This document shows positions 29,342 through 36,655 of a stretch of 44,061 nucleotides of DNA, piece by piece. This DNA comes from a virus. The position numbers were made by a program, and so were the translations under genes. The notes beneath the pieces are model-generated. The model was not told where the DNA came from. It ran no database searches and saw only the letters and a program-made list of their open reading frames with translations. Location: IMG/VR virus record IMGVR_UViG_3300022538_000288, positions 1-44,061 of that record; one strand, given 5' to 3'. The stretch's first letter is position 1. The number at the start of each line of letters is the position of its first letter.

Positions 29342-31230
29342 CTTTTCGTCATTCCTTGTGTACGCGGCCCTTTTTCGAGGGCTGCAAGCCTGTCAAGCAA
29401 ACCCATCACTTTGTCCCAGTCCATCTGGTCGAGCTCCTTCATAGTCTTAACCCGGGCCAATGCAGCGTCAGCGTGATGTTCCCCAACGTTGGCCTTGCGC
29501 TCTTCGGCGCGCCCGAAGTCGGCGGCCATTTTGGCCTGCTTCATCTGCTCAGTGGTTTTCTTTTCCTGTGCTTCCTCGGCCCGAGCTTGGGCCTGGGCCT
29601 GCTCACCTTGCTTGATTATCTGTTTGAATTTGTCCTTTAGCTGTAATGGCATAAACTCAAAAATGACAGACCAGGGGATTGGGGCTTCGTCTTTTTTAAG
29701 CTGCCTCAACTCAACATAGGCCATCTGCCGCTGGGTCTCGGTTAAAATGCCCTCCTGCGGCACAATGTCATAGTCGTTTAGGTCGTCACTATAGAATTGC
29801 TGCACCGGCGGCTCGTTGATTATTCTAAGGATTTTGTGGGGTCTGTAATTGGCCTGAATCATCTTAATCAGCTTGAAACCAAGCTGCTTCTTGCTGAACC
29901 GCAGATTGTCAAATAAATCCTGCAGAGCAACCAGGCCGGCACCCTGCCGGAGCTTCAACAGATAACCCGATACCTGCGCATTTAATTCCTCGGTGCCGAA
30001 CATCGACTCATTGACGCCGGCAATCAGATTGATGAACTCTTGAAGGTCGTGGTTTAATTGAAATAGACCAGCTGGAATATCCGCTGATTGTTTGAACTCA
30101 ATCTTGCCCCACTTGCCTTCTTTAACCCAGATACCTTTACCTTGCCCGCTGGCGTGGATGTCATCTTTATCGACTAAGGTCCCTTCCTCAGCTATCATTC
30201 CAGAGGACACCTGACTGTCAATGATATCAAGGATTTTAGAGATTCGCTTGGAGACCTCTCGCTGCGGGTCCCGAAGCGGGCGGACCTCGCCTTGAAGTTT
30301 TTTCGACATATCGTCATATTCAGGATACCAGAAGCCAGCCACCAGAATATGTGGATAGTCGTCAATCTTGTTCGGGTCTGGACCGCTGCGGACTAATCTG
30401 CCGTTTACAAAACAGTCAAGTTCAACCGTGTCCTTGTACTCATCCCAGCTAACGAGCTGCAGGGGATATCGGCTCATCAATTCCTTTAAGAGCTTTTGTG
30501 TACCCTGCCATTCAAATTTCTGGCCGGATTGACGATTGCCGACCATCTTGATTTTCTTGGTTGTCCGTTTCCAAAAGGCAGAATAATTGGCCCTTGTACC
30601 ATCTTCTCGCCCTCTACCTTTATAAGCTGAAAACGGCAGCATTTCACCACCTGGCTGCTTGGCGTATTCTTCGATGAGCTTCCCCTTGCCCAGCAAAAGG
30701 GTCTTAATGTCCTCTGTGAGCATACCCTCCTCGTGAATAATGATGTACTTGCAGTCGGATAGGTCTCTTTTGAAAAAATGCGGGTCCAGAAGGAATTTGT
30801 TGTATGGCTTGCGGGCGAACTGAATGTTTCCTTGGCGGTCGAAGTAAGGCTCAACCAAATTGGCTCCGGTAATCACAGCACCCATCTCAAAGGCATCACT
30901 CATTACCTCATAGCCGCGCTTGTTCTCCATCAGGGGCATTACCACGCCAGTTAGTTGGCTTGCAACCTTATCATCTGAACCTTCACTGGGGCCAATTTTC
31001 AAGCTAAGGCGGTTCCTCCGCTCATAACCGGTAATCATCTTTACAATTCGGCGAGTGATATTGAAGTTGAGAACCTCGCGGTCTGCATCACGGAAATACT
31101 GCTTGTCCTCCTCCGTCCAGGGGTCGTCAATTACATACTTAAAGTCTTTGTGGGCCTCAGACATCCAGGGAAACCACAAATCATAGGCGTTGTTAAACGC
31201 AGACTCGAAATCTTTTTCTTTGTCGTCCAT
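29338..31230 (-). CDS. Portal protein (630 aa)
   Basis: It forms the dodecameric portal at one capsid vertex, through which DNA is packed and ejected. The N-terminal portion FPWMSEAHKDFKYVIDDPWT and FNITRRIVKMITGYERRNRL follows the P22-type portal pattern. Then come EVMSDAFEMGAVITGANLVE and NKFLLDPHFFKRDLSDCKYI, the wing/stem region, and a long helical C-terminus rich in Gln, Ala and Lys (EQAQAQARAEEAQEKKTTEQ, barrel-like coil). The size of 630 residues suits podoviral portals. It starts immediately after the preceding stop. Confidence 0.85.
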   Translation of the reverse strand: MDDKEKDFESAFNNAYDLWFPWMSEAHKDFKYVIDDPWTEEDKQYFRDADREVLNFNITRRIVKMITGYERRNRLSLKIGPSEGSDDKVASQLTGVVMPLMENKRGYEVMSDAFEMGAVITGANLVEPYFDRQGNIQFARKPYNKFLLDPHFFKRDLSDCKYIIIHEEGMLTEDIKTLLLGKGKLIEEYAKQPGGEMLPFSAYKGRGREDGTRANYSAFWKRTTKKIKMVGNRQSGQKFEWQGTQKLLKELMSRYPLQLVSWDEYKDTVELDCFVNGRLVRSGPDPNKIDDYPHILVAGFWYPEYDDMSKKLQGEVRPLRDPQREVSKRISKILDIIDSQVSSGMIAEEGTLVDKDDIHASGQGKGIWVKEGKWGKIEFKQSADIPAGLFQLNHDLQEFINLIAGVNESMFGTEELNAQVSGYLLKLRQGAGLVALQDLFDNLRFSKKQLGFKLIKMIQANYRPHKILRIINEPPVQQFYSDDLNDYDIVPQEGILTETQRQMAYVELRQLKKDEAPIPWSVIFEFMPLQLKDKFKQIIKQGEQAQAQARAEEAQEKKTTEQMKQAKMAADFGRAEERKANVGEHHADAALARVKTMKELDQMDWDKVMGLLDRLAALEKGPRTQGMTKR

Positions 31231-31467
31231 TTATTTATGTACGGGAATGTTATCGACAGTAATTTCCTTCAAGTCATCAAGCGGATAGGGGAGATTATAA
31301 GTCCAACAGCCCTCTCTTATGAAAATCTCAAAACCACAGGGACAGTTGAGTTCTTTAGGCAGCCTGTCACCACCCTCAACCGTTACGCCGTGCGGAAGGC
31401 CGCAATCAGGGCAGTGCCACTTGATAACGTGAGTTGTCGGAGCTATTGTTAGTTCGTACTTTGGCAT
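31231..31467 (-). CDS. Zinc-ribbon protein (78 aa)
   Basis: CPDCG (residues about 19-23) and CPCG (about 42-45) give the four-Cys ribbon. The second half is acidic (LDDLKEITVDNIPVHK). It is a stand-alone metal-binding module next to the portal and may guide packaging or bind the nuclease. The stop directly precedes the portal start. A strong terminator lies just upstream (31516-31481), so this gene is the first of a new transcription segment. No strong promoter box is clear. Confidence 0.65.
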   Translation of the reverse strand: MPKYELTIAPTTHVIKWHCPDCGLPHGVTVEGGDRLPKELNCPCGFEIFIREGCWTYNLPYPLDDLKEITVDNIPVHK

Positions 31468-31480
31468 TTTTTCAGCAAAT

Positions 31481-31516
31481 AAAAAAACCCGACAGTTCTT
31501 TGTAGAACCATCGGGT
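31481..31516 (-). terminator. Strong rho-independent terminator
   Basis: ACCCGA (31487-31492) pairs with TCGGGT (31511-31516) and the inner GTTCT (31495-31499) with AGAAC (31504-31508), with a TTGT loop. On the minus strand seven T follow. It closes the terminase-side operon before the portal segment. The bases 31517-31570 hold no other feature. Confidence 0.85.
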
Positions 31517-31570
31517 CATTCTTATGGTCGAGAGTAGACTCGATTTACTTAACTAAATTGTAAAATAGCG

Positions 31571-31777
31571 TCAAAGTCTTGGTTTAACTTCGATTATCGT
31601 ACCATTTTTGATGTCTCCGGTGTGAATGGCGAAATCTATCGTAACCTCCATTCTGATAGTCCCATACTGCATTAGAGCTGCCTTTTCTCTAAGGTTCTTG
31701 AGGATACGCAGCTCATCAAGTGTGGGTATTATATCAGAATGCTCATCTGAAGTCAAGATGTTTTCTTGGCCGCCCAT
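31571..31777 (-). CDS. Small acidic hypothetical protein (68 aa)
   Basis: It starts [20 protein letters not shown], then DELRILKNLREKAALMQYGT, then beta-like MEVTIDFAIHTGDI. No motif is recognised. AGGTGG lies three to four bases before the ATG. The start overlaps the end of the SEC-C gene by one base. It is the last gene before the terminator at 31516. Confidence 0.6.
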   Translation of the reverse strand: MGGQENILTSDEHSDIIPTLDELRILKNLREKAALMQYGTIRMEVTIDFAIHTGDIKNGTIIEVKPRL

Positions 31778-31980
31778 TATCCACCTGTTTTATTCCAGCA
31801 ACATTTCTTGAACTTTTTACCGCTTCCGCAAGGGCAAGGCTCATTACGGCCAGCCTTAAAGACTTTCACGCTTCTTACAAGTTTACTCCGCAACGACACC
31901 TCGGCGGTGGCTAAGGCGTCTTTCAAAGACGGATGTGGCTTTGTTTCGATATGTCCATCGTAATACTCAGTGGTACTCAT
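31777..31980 (-). CDS. SEC-C zinc-motif protein (67 aa)
   Basis: The C-terminal [18 protein letters not shown] is a complete SEC-C motif (C-x-C-x8-C-C type), as at the end of SecA and many small proteins, where it binds zinc and contacts SecB, ribosomes or nucleic acid. The N-terminal part is helical. In phages such short proteins have no established role. A role in recruiting the host export machinery would fit this phage's many exported proteins, but this is speculation. GGAG lies nine to ten bases before the ATG. Confidence 0.8.
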   Translation of the reverse strand: MSTTEYYDGHIETKPHPSLKDALATAEVSLRSKLVRSVKVFKAGRNEPCPCGSGKKFKKCCWNKTGG

Positions 31981-32252
31981 TTTGCGTTCTCCTGTGCTTT
32001 CTTGACGGCTTCAACGGCGCCGGTTATCTGCTTGTGGGCAACAGATGTTACATCGCGGCTTTCAACGTGCTTACGGGGCGGCCGGGGCGAACTTACTCCT
32101 GCATAGAAGGGGTTGTAATCGCGAAGACCGCCTATAAGGTCGTGCGGCTGAACAGCTCTTAGATATGCAGCATAGCTTTGCTGCTGTTGCTGTTGTTGTT
32201 GCAATCGTGCGTGCTCAAAAGGATTCATAAAGCTTCCGTCAATTAGTCCCAT
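31977..32252 (-). CDS. Poly-Gln protein (91 aa)
   Basis: A run of eight Gln (QQQQQQQQ) follows [18 protein letters not shown]. Then come Tyr/Ala and Pro-rich segments ([15 protein letters not shown]) and a helical end ([18 protein letters not shown]). Mostly disordered. Small proteins of this form, with NPFE near the N-terminus, are sometimes virion-associated. It overlaps the SEC-C gene by four bases and belongs to the terminase-side cluster. Confidence 0.55.
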   Translation of the reverse strand: MGLIDGSFMNPFEHARLQQQQQQQQSYAAYLRAVQPHDLIGGLRDYNPFYAGVSSPRPPRKHVESRDVTSVAHKQITGAVEAVKKAQENAK

Positions 32253-32264
32253 TTTTCTTTGCCT

Positions 32265-32426
32265 TCACTTACTAAGGTCAATTAAAGAACATACCGCACC
32301 TTTGGGTGTTATATCCTTGCCCGCCCTTTTTAGAGCAACTATATGAGCTCCCCAAGGGCCAAATACTGAGATAAATTGTTTTTCACCTTTAGTTGGCCTG
32401 AGGCGTTTTCTTCTTCGAGGTTTCAT
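32265..32426 (-). CDS. 53-residue basic micro-protein
   Basis: MKPRRRKRLRPTKGEKQFIS, then VFGPWGAHIVALKRAG and a short C-terminal part with one Cys. Strongly basic at the N-terminus. The start overlaps the stop of the upstream gene (ATGA) and a small gap of 12 bases follows. It is probably a DNA- or RNA-contacting protein; the family is unknown. Confidence 0.6.
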   Translation of the reverse strand: MKPRRRKRLRPTKGEKQFISVFGPWGAHIVALKRAGKDITPKGAVCSLIDLSK

Positions 32427-32668
32427 TTCTTTGCCTTCAAATAAGCTCTGCCAATTCTTTTCAGGCTCTTTTCCGTACTGTCTTTCCCGTCCAGCTTGAA
32501 CAAATCGCCGTGCCGCTCATTCCACAGACCGACCCAATCCCGAACCCGATAAGCCGACCAGTTATCACCAAACGCCCACTTGAGACAATCGTCAATCTCC
32601 TCGGCCGGCACACCTGCCTCAGCGAGCCAGCGAGGTAAGTTACCTTTGAATTTAGCTGTTCGTGGCAT
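32423..32668 (-). CDS. Hypothetical protein near the terminase (81 aa)
   Basis: MPRTAKFKGNLPRWLAEAGV, then EEIDDCLKWAFGDNWSAYRV and DWVGLWNERHGDLFKLDGKD: a compact Trp-rich helical domain with a basic end. No family is named. The start at 32668 has GAGGTG six bases upstream; an ATG at 32704 would overlap the lipoprotein and lacks a Shine-Dalgarno. Confidence 0.6.
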   Translation of the reverse strand: MPRTAKFKGNLPRWLAEAGVPAEEIDDCLKWAFGDNWSAYRVRDWVGLWNERHGDLFKLDGKDSTEKSLKRIGRAYLKAKK

Positions 32669-32678
32669 CTTATTCACC

Positions 32679-32978
32679 TCACTTGTTGGGGTTGTTAGGG
32701 TCAACCTTATAAATTACTTTGGGGCCACCAAAAAAAGTAGCGTTACTTATTAAGTCCCCATCCATAATCGCCTTGCTTTCAATCTCTGTGACCCTTCTGT
32801 TGAGCTCATCGGTCGCCCTTGCCAGTATAATCAGGTTGTAGGCCAACCTTGAATCCTCACTATCCCCATACTGTGCGGCCCACTGCTGCGGGTTTGGCTT
32901 AAAAACCGATTGCGTCTTGTTGACCTCGTTGCAGCCAACAATCGCCAGCAACATTACTATGATAATTAACTTTTTCAT
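32679..32978 (-). CDS. Phage lipoprotein (99 aa)
   Basis: A lipoprotein signal MKKLIIIVMLLAIVGC with lipobox (A-I-V-G-C; Cys16 predicted lipidated) is followed by NEVNKTQSVFKPNPQQWAAQ and a helical segment LAYNLIILARATDELNRRVT. The mature part is short and helical. It begins one base after the TerL stop with a GGAG Shine-Dalgarno. An envelope lipoprotein in the packaging module is unusual. It may assist virion exit, lysis or exclusion; there is no sequence evidence for a specific role. Confidence 0.75.
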   Translation of the reverse strand: MKKLIIIVMLLAIVGCNEVNKTQSVFKPNPQQWAAQYGDSEDSRLAYNLIILARATDELNRRVTEIESKAIMDGDLISNATFFGGPKVIYKVDPNNPNK

Positions 32979-32979
32979 T

Positions 32980-34416
32980 TTACGGTCTCCTGTGTCGTGC
33001 CCATATTTCCTTTGCTTCCTCGGCGGTCATACCTGCTTTTGTCAAGCCCTTTTTAACGGCCATACTTGCGTATCTTACCATATCTGCGCCGTGGTCTGTA
33101 CCGTCTTTTTCCGGTACATCGGTAAAAACAGGGTTGTCCTCTGTACTCATCTGCTTGTTTTTGTGGGCGTGATAACCCTCTAAACATTCAATTAAACGGG
33201 CGCAGTTGGTCTTGTGAAACCGGCATCTGTCAAGAAACTTGAGGGTGCGCTGGATACCATTACTCACCCGATGTTCTCTTGGCAAAGGCTTCGCGTTGTA
33301 TTTGAACTCCCTTAATGTATCAAGAGCCGATTGGCCGGTTATTACCTTTGTTGCGTTGCTGTCCATATCACAAGGCACAATAATCTCGCCGTATCTGTAA
33401 CCGTACTGTTTTTCGTATTCATCGAACAGCTCGACATAGCTTTCTATGCCCAGACCGGAATCCTCGTAATAGTTGATGAAGTTCACATTACCCTCTATCT
33501 CCTGAAGGAAACCGATCGCTGTGGTGTAGCCGATATCCTCAACGATGTGGACCGGATAGTGTGGGTTGTAATCCAGCATATCACTTATGCGGTCCTTCTT
33601 TCGTAGCTCGGCCATCTTTTTGCCGTAATATGAGCCTTCGGCGCCCTTTTCCGATATTCCGCCCAAAACTCGAACCCGGTACTGGTCCGAGTCTTTGCCG
33701 TACTTTAGGCGGATCCGCTGCTCATACTCACGGCCATAAACACCTGGGATAATCTGCCCACCTGCTTTGAAGTTGGGTGTGTCCGTGACTTTTATCTGTA
33801 TATGATTCCAGGTCGGGTCTTTTAGGGCCGCCGGGAAATCACCGTATTTGCTTGTCGGGTTGCCAATTGCCAGAACCCTCTTAAACGGCGCCCCGATATG
33901 CTCAATCGCCCGCCAGATCTCCGGCAGGATCGCCGCGGCCTCGTCAAGAATGATTAAGACGTGCTTATTGTGAATACCCTGGATCCTGGTGGCCTCCTGC
34001 GTCACCGTGTCCGGCCTGGTCGATATGCCGGTCGCGTACCATATCACCCCCGTCTCTGCCTGCATATCGAGCATTATCGTTGTGAGCTTGCCACCTAACG
34101 GCACCCGGGCGTTTGTGTGAGCTGCACGGATTTCACGCCATAAAAGATTTTTGACCTGATGGCCGGAAGGGGCCATCGTTACTACAGTAGATGGATAAAA
34201 ACAGGTCAAAAACCACAAGGCCAATCGGCCGGCTGTATAGGTCTTGGAGACGCCGTGTCCCGCACCCACAGCCGTTCTCTCGTTGTCCCGGACCGAAGTA
34301 CTCACTTCTTTCATTTTGCCCCACAGGTGCTCTTTCTTGACATCGAGGGCGTGCGTCATATACCAACTGGGGTCTTTGCGACCCCGTTCAATAAATTGCA
34401 GGATTTCACTACTCAT
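32980..34416 (-). CDS. terL: Terminase large subunit (478 aa)
   Basis: It packages DNA into the procapsid, with an N-terminal ATPase and a C-terminal nuclease. The Walker A-type loop GAGHGVSKT is at 51-59. The Walker B strand HVLIILDEA is at 152-160 with the catalytic Asp158/Glu159. GNPT is at about 189-192. The C-terminal RNase H-like domain shows EDIGYTTAIGFLQ, VPCDMDSNA and THGAD-like GTDHGADMVRYASMA. The length is close to that of typical short TerLs. It overlaps the TerS stop by eight bases. The subclass (headful or cos) cannot be decided from this sequence alone. Confidence 0.92.
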   Translation of the reverse strand: MSSEILQFIERGRKDPSWYMTHALDVKKEHLWGKMKEVSTSVRDNERTAVGAGHGVSKTYTAGRLALWFLTCFYPSTVVTMAPSGHQVKNLLWREIRAAHTNARVPLGGKLTTIMLDMQAETGVIWYATGISTRPDTVTQEATRIQGIHNKHVLIILDEAAAILPEIWRAIEHIGAPFKRVLAIGNPTSKYGDFPAALKDPTWNHIQIKVTDTPNFKAGGQIIPGVYGREYEQRIRLKYGKDSDQYRVRVLGGISEKGAEGSYYGKKMAELRKKDRISDMLDYNPHYPVHIVEDIGYTTAIGFLQEIEGNVNFINYYEDSGLGIESYVELFDEYEKQYGYRYGEIIVPCDMDSNATKVITGQSALDTLREFKYNAKPLPREHRVSNGIQRTLKFLDRCRFHKTNCARLIECLEGYHAHKNKQMSTEDNPVFTDVPEKDGTDHGADMVRYASMAVKKGLTKAGMTAEEAKEIWARHRRP

Positions 34417-34855
34417 CCTTCATTGCCTCGTGGACGGCTCCTGCCAATGACATTGTTCCCTTAAATTTCTTGGTAATACGCTGCCGAAGTGCGTTAAACT
34501 CCCGTATCGCCCCCAGTTTAGCCCCAAAATCTGCGTTTTGAGTGATGAGAAAAGCCAACTGCTTGTCAACGTGCGCCTCGTTCAAAGATACCCTTTCAAG
34601 CAGTTCATTGATGTAGGCCAGAATATCAGTATTTTTCAGTAGGTTGCGGGCTGAGTTTGCCGCCGAATTATATGCCCCATGCTTGCTTAAGTTTATGTCG
34701 TAGGCTTCAATATAAGACTGAACACCGTTACCAAAAAACTCCCGGGTAGTACAGAAAAGTTCGCAGAATTTCCGTTGCTTTACATTGAGTGTGGCCTTGG
34801 CTGATTTCTTCTTGACAGGCTGTTTCTTTGTCTTTTTAGATTTAGCCCGCTTCAT
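34409..34855 (-). CDS. terS: Terminase small subunit (148 aa)
   Basis: The helical KQRKFCELFCTTREFFGNGV then SYIEAYDINLSKHGAYNSAA and SARNLLKNTDILAYINELLE is the Terminase_2 (TerS) pattern: an N-terminal HTH that binds pac or cos, followed by a coiled oligomerisation part. A Lys-rich tail precedes it (MKRAKSKKTKKQPVKKKSAK). It lies directly upstream of TerL. The start has GGGG immediately upstream. A hairpin of the dispersed repeat stands about 45 bases before it. Confidence 0.85.
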   Translation of the reverse strand: MKRAKSKKTKKQPVKKKSAKATLNVKQRKFCELFCTTREFFGNGVQSYIEAYDINLSKHGAYNSAANSARNLLKNTDILAYINELLERVSLNEAHVDKQLAFLITQNADFGAKLGAIREFNALRQRITKKFKGTMSLAGAVHEAMKDE

Positions 34856-34898
34856 ACCCCCATACTATACCACTAAAAGGCTGAAAAGTCCAGAACTA

Positions 34899-34930
34899 CC
34901 CTGTACCAGACGCTTCGGCTCGGTACGGGG
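34899..34930. repeat. Dispersed hairpin repeat, copy B
   Basis: CCCTGTACC (34899-34907) pairs with GGTACGGGG (34922-34930) with one wobble; the loop is 14 bases. It is intergenic, between DUF5131 and TerS, and so lies in the leader of the TerS/TerL operon or in the trailer of the upstream gene. It has no T run. Confidence 0.55.
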
Positions 34931-34934
34931 CTAC

Positions 34935-35792
34935 TCAATAAGGCAACTCCCTATATCTCAAATCTTCCGGCCATTCGGCGGGATTGTGGCTGACTTTGCC
35001 GTTGATAGAAACCTGTTTGACAAATACTTTTGTTGTTGGATTATCAATGGAGTTGAAAGTTTCCATAAAATCGTTTAACGAAATAACTCTACGTCGAGGC
35101 CCGCTTTCGCAACCCAAAATAAACCAACCAATATCATCACAATACGGCTGGAAATCAATAGCTTCTAAAAGCGGCTCGCCCGATACAAACCGATGCGCCG
35201 CCGGTATCTGTAAAAGGTCAATGATTCGTTGTTCATATTTTGGAAGCTCAACTGATACGCCAAGCCAGAGATTGGGTAGGGGGTATGATTTGTAAATTGT
35301 ATGTTGTCCTTTTATTTCCATCATTGCGTCTCGGATTCTGGCACGCAAAGGATATTCGTCTTTGAAATACTCCGCCATTTTCTTCAGTCTTTTTGTCAAT
35401 ACTTGAAAATTGTGTTGCGGGCAGAGTGCTATAACGGCCATCACTTTATCTATAAACTCAAACGGCACTGATTCGTGGAATAAATCAGACATCGAGCAAA
35501 CGAATATCCGGCGGGGCTTGCGCCAATGCAGGGGTATATCAAGAGCTTTCTCATCACAATAAATTTCACCATTCCATTTGCCTATATTTGCTCCCCAATC
35601 CAAAACACTGGCATATTTTTTCCAAAGCGGCGTCTCTGAAAATGTGCCTTTAGGCCTCTGTGCGGCGCCAAGGCAAGCTAACCGATACGCCATTTTCTCT
35701 GCATAGCAATTCTGGCAGCCTTCGCTAACCTTTGTGCAACCAGCTACAGGATTCCACGACATTTCAGTCCATTCAATTTTTGTCTTAGCCAT
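34935..35792 (-). CDS. DUF5131 (phage Gp37/Gp68 family) protein (285 aa)
   Basis: The N-terminus KIEWTEMSWNPVAGCTKVSE with GCQNCYAE carries a three-Cys cluster (Cys19, Cys26, Cys29; C-x6-C-x2-C) characteristic of DUF5131/Gp37/Gp68. The family is common in phages and distantly resembles radical SAM enzymes in that cluster, although the fold relation is my inference. Further conserved blocks are FVCSMSDLFHESVPF, FQVLTKRLKKMAEYF, and LWLGVSVELPKYEQ with FVSGEPLLEAIDF. The function is not known. The gene follows the ASCH-like gene and precedes TerS. Confidence 0.85.
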   Translation of the reverse strand: MAKTKIEWTEMSWNPVAGCTKVSEGCQNCYAEKMAYRLACLGAAQRPKGTFSETPLWKKYASVLDWGANIGKWNGEIYCDEKALDIPLHWRKPRRIFVCSMSDLFHESVPFEFIDKVMAVIALCPQHNFQVLTKRLKKMAEYFKDEYPLRARIRDAMMEIKGQHTIYKSYPLPNLWLGVSVELPKYEQRIIDLLQIPAAHRFVSGEPLLEAIDFQPYCDDIGWFILGCESGPRRRVISLNDFMETFNSIDNPTTKVFVKQVSINGKVSHNPAEWPEDLRYRELPY

Positions 35793-35807
35793 TCCTATAT
35801 TCCTTTA

Positions 35808-36488
35808 TCAATCAGTCTTTGCGGGGTCATTCTGTATCCTTTTAAATTCAATTACCCACACTCGGGGATTTTTGTACCAGCCGAAGCCACGTTCGGCGTT
35901 GAGAGAATCCCAAAGGGCTTGAAACCAGCGCTTCGCTTTATAATCTGTATTGATTAATGGCATCATTTCTTGGTCACGTGGCCATCCTTCTTTTTGAACT
36001 TCTTCCTCGCTTATATCCTGCACCCTCTCTACCCTGATATTCGTTATCTCAAGCCAGATTCGGGCCGCCCATTTGGGCATAAAGATTGGTGAACGCCATC
36101 GTGCGTGCTGTTTGTTTTTGTCTTTATTTTGACGTTGCTTGGCATATTTTCGGGCTTTCTTGGTAAACTTTATACCTCCCGTTTTGTATTCAACACCATA
36201 GGCATAGCCACCACAGCCCAAAGCAAAACGCCCATATCTAAAAGTTTCCCGCACCCACAGCAAATCACCGACCTTGTATTTTGGCTTTTTAGGGTATCCG
36301 TGATAATCGGGGTCTTTAGAGTTCATAAAACACCAACTAATTATATGCCCGTCTTTATGAACAATAGGCTTGCAAATATCCCAAATAACGGGTGGCTGTG
36401 GCTTTATAACCCTTCTTGTCTGCGTCTTTCGCCCATCAAGAATCGCCCTTACGGATTTAGCCGAAAATATAATTGGCCTATCATTCAT
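35808..36488 (-). CDS. ASCH-like domain protein (226 aa)
   Basis: The start MNDRPIIFSAKSVRAILDGR and KTQTRRVIKPQ is the phage ASCH-like signature; ASCH proteins bind RNA or modified bases. The middle has GDLLWVRETFRYGRFALGCG and the end HARWRSPIFMPKWAARIWLE with WFQALWDSLNAERGFGWYKN. Such phage proteins commonly sit beside DNA methyltransferases and DUF5131, as here. The start is the ATG at 36488, which overlaps the terminal codon of the upstream reading frame (ATGA); a GTG at 36494 is an alternative. Confidence 0.75.
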   Translation of the reverse strand: MNDRPIIFSAKSVRAILDGRKTQTRRVIKPQPPVIWDICKPIVHKDGHIISWCFMNSKDPDYHGYPKKPKYKVGDLLWVRETFRYGRFALGCGGYAYGVEYKTGGIKFTKKARKYAKQRQNKDKNKQHARWRSPIFMPKWAARIWLEITNIRVERVQDISEEEVQKEGWPRDQEMMPLINTDYKAKRWFQALWDSLNAERGFGWYKNPRVWVIEFKRIQNDPAKTD

Positions 36489-36655
36489 TCCCACAGCCCT
36501 TTCTGCCCTTGCTTCTGCTCGGCAACGGACACGCCAGTATCAACGGCCTTTAGTTTTGGTATCGCAAATTTCTCTACATATTCTCTTTTCAGGTCAATCA
36601 TAATGTAATCACGCCGCAACTGTGCGGCTACCTTGCCAACCGTTCCCGTCCCGCA
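36485..36655 (-). pseudogene. Displaced C-terminus of the methyltransferase (+1 frame)
   Basis: Read in the +1 frame from 36655 this encodes CGTGTVGKVAAQLRRDYIMI, then DLKREYVEKFAIPKL, and ends QKGLWE with a stop overlapping the ASCH start. The first six residues are the missing SAM-binding motif I, and RRDYIMIDLKREYVE is the following beta-strand/helix of the methyltransferase family. Fifty-six residues follow the shift. An internal ATG at 36601 gives a 38-codon frame that should not be read as a separate gene. Confidence 0.8.

Noticed and set aside
36485-36601. Independent 38-codon gene before the ASCH-like gene
   Set aside because: Its reading frame is the true C-terminus of the methyltransferase in the +1 frame, beginning with the SAM-binding motif just upstream.
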